Below are positions 59,518 to 64,000 of a stretch of 64,000 nucleotides of DNA, one piece after another. The stretch comes from Chloroflexota bacterium (GTDB lineage: Bacteria > Chloroflexota > UBA11872 > UBA12225 > JAJDUF01), in contig JAJDUF010000019.1 in assembly GCA_022826725.1 (NCBI GenBank), positions 1 to 64,000 of the forward strand. The letters run 5' to 3'. Position 1 is the stretch's first letter; every line of letters starts with the position of its first letter. The translations under genes were made by a program, and so were the position numbers. The notes beneath the pieces are model-generated. The model worked only from the letters and a program-made list of their open reading frames with translations. It ran no database searches and was not told the origin of the DNA.

Positions 59518-60240
59518 ATGGCCGGGCGCACGAGTCCCTATGACGAGTACGCAACCGAATAAGCCGAGCACATCTCTGACCAACACGAGGAGGACTTCTC
59601 GTTCATCCGGCACCTCCTGATCCCGCACCTGCTGGCATACGCGGGCGACGTGGCCGGGCGCAGAGTGCTAGATGCCGGCTGCGGCGAGGGGCATATCGCC
59701 AGAATGCTGGCGCAGCGGGGTGCAGAGGTCACTGCCGTTGATCTTGCGCCGCGCCTACTCACCATCGCGCAAGAGCGAGACCCTGGGACAAGCACGACCT
59801 ATCTGGTACACGATCTCAGCAGACCGCTTCCCCAGTACCATGAGTTCTTCGATTTGGTGGTGAGCAACCTGGTACTACCGGACGTGGACGACTACTGTGG
59901 CTACATCGCCACGCTTGGCGACGTGCTGAAGCCCGGCGGTCGCGCGGTGCTTTCGCTCCTGAACCCGTACAGAGCAGTATTCGATAAAAGGGTGAGGAAC
60001 TATTTCGAGTCAGGCCGGGGCACCCGTGAATATGGCGGTATGGCGAAGCTGGGTGTCCACGCTTACTACTACCACCGCACGCTCGAAGAGTACATCACGA
60101 CCTTCCGAGAGAGTGGGCTATTGCTGAACGACCTTTCCGATGTCTGCCCGACGGACGAGATGCTAGAGAGTGGCCATCCAATTGCCGCGAAGAACTACCA
60201 CTTACCCCTCTTCATGGTTCTGGCGTTCGTCAAGCAGTAG
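59518..60240 (+). pseudogene. SAM-dependent methyltransferase interrupted by an in-frame TAA
   Basis: The frame opens at ATG 59518 with GGAG 6 bases upstream and reads MAGRTSPYDEYATE, then TAA at 59560-59562, then continues without a frame change as AEHISDQHEEDFSFIRHLL... into VLDAGCGEGHIARMLAQRG (SAM motif I), VTAVDLAPRLL, FDLVVSNLVLPDV and a complete C-terminus. The usual text at this point in such class I methyltransferases would be a tyrosine or tryptophan (for example ATEYAEHI), so one base change explains it. A truncated restart at GTG 59650 would lose about 44 residues but keep motif I. Confidence 0.75.
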
Positions 60241-60266
60241 CTTTGCGGCCGGCGGTAGGTTCCGCA

Positions 60267-60286
60267 CCTCACCCCCGGCCCCCTCC
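60267..60286. repeat. CCTCACCCCCGGCCCCCTCC repeat fragment
   Basis: Left part of the element seen at 3376 and 5913. It lies between the convergent methyltransferase and histidine kinase genes. Confidence 0.45.
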
Positions 60287-60306
60287 ATCGCCTAGAAGGA
60301 TGATCC

Positions 60307-61716
60307 TCACTCATTCAGGGGAAGGCGAATGGTCACGGTGACACCCTGTCCAAGCCCGTCGCTTGCTACGGCAATAGTGCCCCCGTGGACTTCCACTATA
60401 GCCCGGGTGATGGCCAACCCCAGACCGGTGCCGCCGATCCCACGACTACGAGACTGGTCAGTACGGTAGAAGCGGTCGAAGACATGGGGGAGGTCTGCGG
60501 CGTGGATGCCGATCCCGTCATCGGTGATCGAGATAGCCACCGTCTCGCCGCTCTCCAACCCCGCCCTAAGCACGATATTCCCACCGGCCTCGGTGCAATG
60601 AATGGCGTTGCTCACGACGTTTCCCAATGCCTGGCTCAGATGCATCCGGTCGAAGTCCATGTCCGGGAGGTCAGTGGATACCTCCAGTGACAATGCAACC
60701 TGTCGAGCTTGAGCTTGTGGCTGCCAACGATCTACCTCTGTGGTGAGTAGCTCGCAAATCGAACCTGCTTCGAGCGTGAGCCGCAACTCACCATAGTCGG
60801 TCTCCGCAAGCGAGTTCAGGTCAGTTACGAGACCGCGCAGCCTGTCCACTTCCTGGATGATGTGGTCGGACGCGCTCTCAGGCGTCTGTAGTCCATCGCG
60901 CAGCCCTTTTGCCTCTAGCTGTATGACGCTCAGTGGCGTATTCAGCTCGTGAGAGACATCGTTTATCAGCCGCTTGCGGAGGTCGCGCTGAGTTTCCAAG
61001 GTGGAGATCATCCGGTTGAAAGACACACTCATCTTCCCCAGCTCGTCCGAGGATGTGATTGGTAGTCGGGTCGTACCCCCCTGAGCAATTGCCTGGGTTG
61101 CCTCGGTCAAAGCGGTCACAGGTGCTGTGATGCGTTTGGATAACCAAACGGCCAGCAGTATGGCAACGCCAACCGTCAGCATTCCGCCGATAACCGTGAT
61201 ATACAGGAGCGTGTTGAGGAACCCATGCGACTCAGTCGCTAGGAACTCGTTGTTTACATCCATGTAGACGTGGCCTACGGGCTGGTTCGTAGTTAAATCG
61301 AACACTGTCTCGCGATGTCCGCCTAGGCCGGTAGCGGCGGTTCCGGGTAACAGCTCGGATAGGTTGTCCCTCACCACCCGTCCATTGCTGCCGACGATGA
61401 CGACTCGTATCGGGTCTCTGTGGAAGAGTTCTGAGGATTCTCCCTCACTTTCTTCATGCCGCTCCCTCTCCCGAACTCCATCATAGATGTATCCGGTCTC
61501 GGACAGTACCCTGTCCACCGTTTCCCAGCCACCGGCAGCGGTATATTCCCGACTCAGATTCCGGGCTAACTGGACCGCCTCATCATCACCTATCCGGTCT
61601 ACGAGCACGCCCAGGCGGGACTGTGTCGCGTAATAGCCCACACTCACGCTGGCCAAGACGGTGAGAACGACGACAAAGACGGTCGAACCCATGATTCGCC
61701 AGCGTAGCGACATCAT
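60307..61716 (-). CDS. Sensor histidine kinase
   Basis: 469 residues. TM1 at about 9-29, an extracytoplasmic sensor domain (about 30-168), TM2 at about 169-192, HAMP (about 193-245), HisKA with H257 in NDVSHELNTPLSVIQLE, and a HATPase_c with NVVSNAIHCTEAGGN, ITDDGIGIHAADLPHVFDRFYR and RGIGGTGLGLAITRAIVEVHGG. The sensor part is PAS/Cache-like in size but unrecognised. Start and the response regulator stop overlap by 4 bases. A second ATG lies one codon downstream. Confidence 0.93.
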   Translation of the reverse strand: MMSLRWRIMGSTVFVVVLTVLASVSVGYYATQSRLGVLVDRIGDDEAVQLARNLSREYTAAGGWETVDRVLSETGYIYDGVRERERHEESEGESSELFHRDPIRVVIVGSNGRVVRDNLSELLPGTAATGLGGHRETVFDLTTNQPVGHVYMDVNNEFLATESHGFLNTLLYITVIGGMLTVGVAILLAVWLSKRITAPVTALTEATQAIAQGGTTRLPITSSDELGKMSVSFNRMISTLETQRDLRKRLINDVSHELNTPLSVIQLEAKGLRDGLQTPESASDHIIQEVDRLRGLVTDLNSLAETDYGELRLTLEAGSICELLTTEVDRWQPQAQARQVALSLEVSTDLPDMDFDRMHLSQALGNVVSNAIHCTEAGGNIVLRAGLESGETVAISITDDGIGIHAADLPHVFDRFYRTDQSRSRGIGGTGLGLAITRAIVEVHGGTIAVASDGLGQGVTVTIRLPLNE

Positions 61717-62393
61717 TCGTCCTCCACCACGAACTTATAGCCGGCACCGTAGACGGTCTGAATGGGCTGTCTGCCATCTCGGTTGATCTGCTTTCGCAGG
61801 CGCGCGACCTGGCTGTCAATGGCGCGGTCGAACCCATCGAATCCGTCATTGAAGGTCAATGAGATCAACTGATCACGGGTGAGTACCTGGTTGGGATGAC
61901 GCATGAATGTTGATAGCAGAACAATTTGCGCCTGGCTCAACGTCACGGGTTCTTCATTGACCGTCACGCTCCGAGTGGTCTCGTTCAGTGTGATGTTGCC
62001 GCGTGTCAGAACCTGCTGAACTCTGCCTTTGACGCGACGCAGCACGGCGTCGGCGCGCGCAATGACTTCCTCCGGATCGAAAGGCTTGACGATGTAATCG
62101 TCAGCCCCGCTATCCAGTCCGGTGATTCGCTCGGCAGGGGCTTCCCTAGCCGTCAGCATGATTATCGGAACGTCCGACTCTCGACGCAGGATTCTGCACA
62201 ACTCCACGCCATCGAGACGGGGAAGCATCAGATCGAGGATTATCAGGTCCGGAGTCAGATCGCGGGCCAGGGCCAGACCGGCTTCACCATCATGAGCGAC
62301 CTCAGCGGAGAATCCGGCGCGCTCGAAGTACACCTTGACCCAGTTGGCGATCCTCGTATCGTCTTCGATTATCAATACTGTGCCGCTCATCAC
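61713..62393 (-). CDS. OmpR/PhoB-family response regulator
   Basis: 226 residues. Receiver with acidic pocket E10-D11-D12, phospho-acceptor D54 (LIILDLMLP), T/K switch residues (LTAREAP, VKPFDPEE), then the winged-helix DNA-binding domain (RGNITLNETTRSVTVNEEPVTLSQAQIVLLSTFMRHPNQVLTRDQL read in pieces, ending RAIDSQVARLRKQI and VYGAGYKFV). GTG at 62393 or ATG at 62390 can start it. It is upstream of its kinase and 119 bases after a repeat lipoprotein gene on the same strand. Confidence 0.95.
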   Translation of the reverse strand: MMSGTVLIIEDDTRIANWVKVYFERAGFSAEVAHDGEAGLALARDLTPDLIILDLMLPRLDGVELCRILRRESDVPIIMLTAREAPAERITGLDSGADDYIVKPFDPEEVIARADAVLRRVKGRVQQVLTRGNITLNETTRSVTVNEEPVTLSQAQIVLLSTFMRHPNQVLTRDQLISLTFNDGFDGFDRAIDSQVARLRKQINRDGRQPIQTVYGAGYKFVVEDE

Positions 62394-62512
62394 CAGTCCC
62401 TACAAGCAATCTTGGACGCGATGCCTCATAGAGGCACCGCGTCCATCTACGGGATACTCCCAGGGTTAGCTTATCTGACTTGGCATCTTCCCGCGGCCGA
62501 CTCCGCTCGGCG

Positions 62513-63826
62513 CTAGCCGCCTCCTTTCCGCTCGCCGCCGGAGCCGTGCTCGCCGCCGCCCGACTCCCGGCTGCTGCCATGCTCTCCGCCCCCCTCGCTA
62601 CCGCCGCCAACCTCGGCATGGGCTATCCAGCCGGTGAACGAGGCCGGCGTCGCGGGCAGGTTGACCGCCACCACTTGGCCCGGAGCCAAGTTCACCGGGG
62701 GCGTCGGCCCAAGCTCCGCTCCGTTCGATAGATGTACTTCGATCCTGACCTGGGTCAGGACATTGTTGGTTGTGTTCGCCACGGTGCCCTTGAAGGAGTT
62801 GCTGGGCGCGTCGTAGCTCAGGATCAGCCGGGCACCGCCGCGGACCATATCGAAGGTCTCATCCGGCGCTAGATTGGCCCCGCTGCCTTCTTCGCTGCCG
62901 GATGCACGGCCTTCACCACCAGAGCCTTCGCCACCGGGACCGTGCCCCTCGCCGCCGGCTCCCTCGCTGCCGCCGCCCTCGCCACCGCCGCCTGCAGCGC
63001 CTTCTCCCCCCGTGTGAGGTACAGGGCCAGAGCCGCCGCAGTCGAATACTTCCAGGTGAACGACGTATCCATCGTAGGAGACGCCTGCGAGTTTCGGTTC
63101 ACTGGCGACTGCCAGGCTGGACATTGCTTCCTGTCCGGGGCTCAGATGCCCCAGCATGTCGGGACCAAGCTCTCCTACTGTCTTCGTTCCCGACTTCAGG
63201 TGCGGTTCGGCCTGCACGTAGCAGAGCACCTGCGAGAGCGTGTTTTGCACCGTTGTGTGGACGGACCGGGTTGACGCATCGTACTGCGCGGAGACAGCCA
63301 GTCCGCCGAGAACGCCGTTCCACGACTGTCCGAGAGGAATGATCGGGCTTGACATGGCGGCTTCACCGGCCTCAGAACCTGTACCGCCGCCTTCACCACC
63401 GGACTCGCTGCCACTTCCTTCGCCGCCGCCAACCTCGGCATGGGCTATCCAGCCGGTGAACGAGGCCGGCGTCGAAGGCAGGCTAACCGGCAACACCTGG
63501 CCCGGAGCCAAGTCTACCGGCGGCGTCGGCCCAAGCTCCGCACCGTTCGATAGATGTACTTCGATCCTGACCTGGGTCAGGACATTGTTGGTCGTGTTCG
63601 CCACGGTGCCCTTGAAGGAGTTGCTGGGCGCGTCGTAGCTCAGGATTAGCCGGGCACCGCCGCGGACCATGTCGAAGGTCTCATCCGGCGCTAGATTAGC
63701 GCCGCTGCCCTCTTCACTGCCGCCTCCGGGTCCGGTGTCGCAGCCGATCAGTATTCCTGCGCCGAGTGCGGTCCCCAAGACCGGCCCAATCAGGAACCGC
63801 CTCGTCATCAGCTTCTTGTCAATCAT
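62513..63826 (-). CDS. Repeat-containing Gly-rich lipoprotein with duplicated FxLYD-like domains
   Basis: 437 residues. A basic leader MIDKKLMTRRFLIG and a hydrophobic stretch end in a lipobox-like ILIGC, so it is lipid-anchored. Two nearly identical domains (about 40-115 and 328-403; both contain FDMVRGGARLILSYDAPSNS and FKGTVANTTNNVLTQVRIEVHLSN) flank a third, more distant copy (about 155-270, VSAQYDASTRSVHTTVQNTLSQVL). Gly/Ser/Glu-rich linkers (GGEGGG-type) separate them. The pattern 'fits an FxLYD-type domain' is by eye. AAAGGAG precedes ATG at 63826. Probably a surface or periplasmic-side structural protein linked to the downstream two-component system. Confidence 0.7.
   Translation of the reverse strand: MIDKKLMTRRFLIGPVLGTALGAGILIGCDTGPGGGSEEGSGANLAPDETFDMVRGGARLILSYDAPSNSFKGTVANTTNNVLTQVRIEVHLSNGAELGPTPPVDLAPGQVLPVSLPSTPASFTGWIAHAEVGGGEGSGSESGGEGGGTGSEAGEAAMSSPIIPLGQSWNGVLGGLAVSAQYDASTRSVHTTVQNTLSQVLCYVQAEPHLKSGTKTVGELGPDMLGHLSPGQEAMSSLAVASEPKLAGVSYDGYVVHLEVFDCGGSGPVPHTGGEGAAGGGGEGGGSEGAGGEGHGPGGEGSGGEGRASGSEEGSGANLAPDETFDMVRGGARLILSYDAPSNSFKGTVANTTNNVLTQVRIEVHLSNGAELGPTPPVNLAPGQVVAVNLPATPASFTGWIAHAEVGGGSEGGGEHGSSRESGGGEHGSGGERKGGG
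62603..62901. repeat. Intragenic direct repeat, copy 1 (3' copy of the lipoprotein gene)
   Basis: About 299 bases nearly identical to 63424-63722, for instance CCTCGGCATGGGCTATCCAG and the stretch around CGATCCTGACCTGGGTCAGG. Only scattered third-position changes are seen. Such a long repeat allows loss or gain of the intervening domain by recombination. Confidence 0.85.
63424..63722. repeat. Intragenic direct repeat, copy 2 (5' copy of the lipoprotein gene)
   Basis: Partner of 62603-62901, separated from it by about 520 bases encoding the divergent middle domain and Gly-rich linkers. Confidence 0.85.
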
Positions 63827-63917
63827 CCTTGCACTCCTTTCGTGCGGTATCTGTGCTACTGCTCACGATAGCGATGAAATGTCACAGAAATATGTCGCCG
63901 GTAGTCTGGACTGGCCA

Positions 63918-64000
63918 ATGAAGAAAGCCGACGAATTGAGACGAGAGATAGAGGAACTGCGGAACTGCCTCTCCAGGCTGAACGAAGCCAGCCTCCGCAT
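63918..64000 (+). CDS. Partial CDS, N-terminus of a possible sensor protein
   Basis: ATG at 63918 opens MKKADELRREIEELRNCLSRLNEASLRI and runs off the window. The charged coiled-coil start ending in LNEASLRI is typical of GAF-domain sensor kinases and regulators, which fits the neighbouring two-component genes, but the identification rests on 28 residues. No strong ribosome binding site is seen. Confidence 0.4.
   Translation, partial: MKKADELRREIEELRNCLSRLNEASLR

Noticed and set aside
59560..59562. Selenocysteine or pyrrolysine recoding of the in-frame stop codon in the methyltransferase
   Set aside because: The codon is TAA, which neither recoding system uses.
1..64000. CRISPR array or tracr-like repeats
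   Set aside because: No set of evenly spaced repeats with unique spacers was seen; all repeats found are isolated palindromes or the two 300-bp copies in one gene.

Overview
This 64 kb window comes from a high-GC bacterium. Ordinary genes sit near 65-70% G+C, and most starts have clear AGGAG-type ribosome binding sites. There is no rRNA, so the taxon is an inference. The mix of RNase J, a stand-alone FtsZ with a DIPAFLR-type tail, LytR-CpsA-Psr glycopolymer transferase, the NAD kinase-RecN pair, many sugar ABC permeases and G/C-rich palindromes between genes fits Chloroflexota best, but this is not proven. Only one RNA gene is visible, tRNA-Leu(UAG). No CRISPR array, integrase or transposase was seen.

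Layout. 1-5.9 kb: small-molecule oxidoreductases (TauD-type dioxygenase, aldo/keto reductase, 3-hydroxyisobutyrate dehydrogenase-like enzyme), a NYN-domain protein and glycerol kinase. 6.0-10.9 kb: a tightly overlapping four-gene block coding for a PAPS-reductase-like PP-loop protein, an SF2 helicase, a MORC/MutL-type GHKL ATPase and a single-HKD phospholipase D nuclease. The last three genes have much lower G+C than the rest. This is the best candidate for a little-described defence system. 10.8-20.7 kb: housekeeping genes (NERD-like membrane protein, LCP protein, PyrD, metallo-beta-lactamase exonuclease, CinA/PncC, FtsK, RNase J, a tail-anchored protein).

21.3-34.1 kb: one large minus-strand carbohydrate uptake locus with two pairs of sugar ABC permeases, a DUF5696-type lipoprotein, a Yip1-family protein, an NHL/TPR protein and a 1182-residue solute-binding protein with tandem sugar-binding-like modules. 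It has no transport ATPase. 34.7-43.8 kb: a membrane protein, an oligopeptide-type binding lipoprotein, a sulfatase, a secreted metalloprotease, a cluster of small unknown ORFs, an FAD-dependent oxidoreductase and a small lipoprotein.

44.2-50 kb: a catabolic group (acyl-CoA/AMP ligase, two tandem aldo/keto reductases, an SRPBCC protein and an enolase-superfamily acid-sugar dehydratase). 50.2-54.5 kb: FtsZ, tRNA-Leu, NAD kinase and RecN. 54.5-58.7 kb: a three-gene ABC exporter, PyrE and a VOC protein. 58.8-64 kb: a flavoprotein, a methyltransferase broken by an in-frame TAA, a two-component system, a Gly-rich repeat lipoprotein and the start of a further gene.

Short palindromes such as CCCTCCCCCGTC/GACGGGGGAGGG, CCCCCCGC-N3-GCGGGGGG and ATTCCCGC-N4-GCGGGAAT recur in many gaps and form interspersed repeat families. 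Starts were refined from the longest ORFs using ribosome binding sites and family N-termini.
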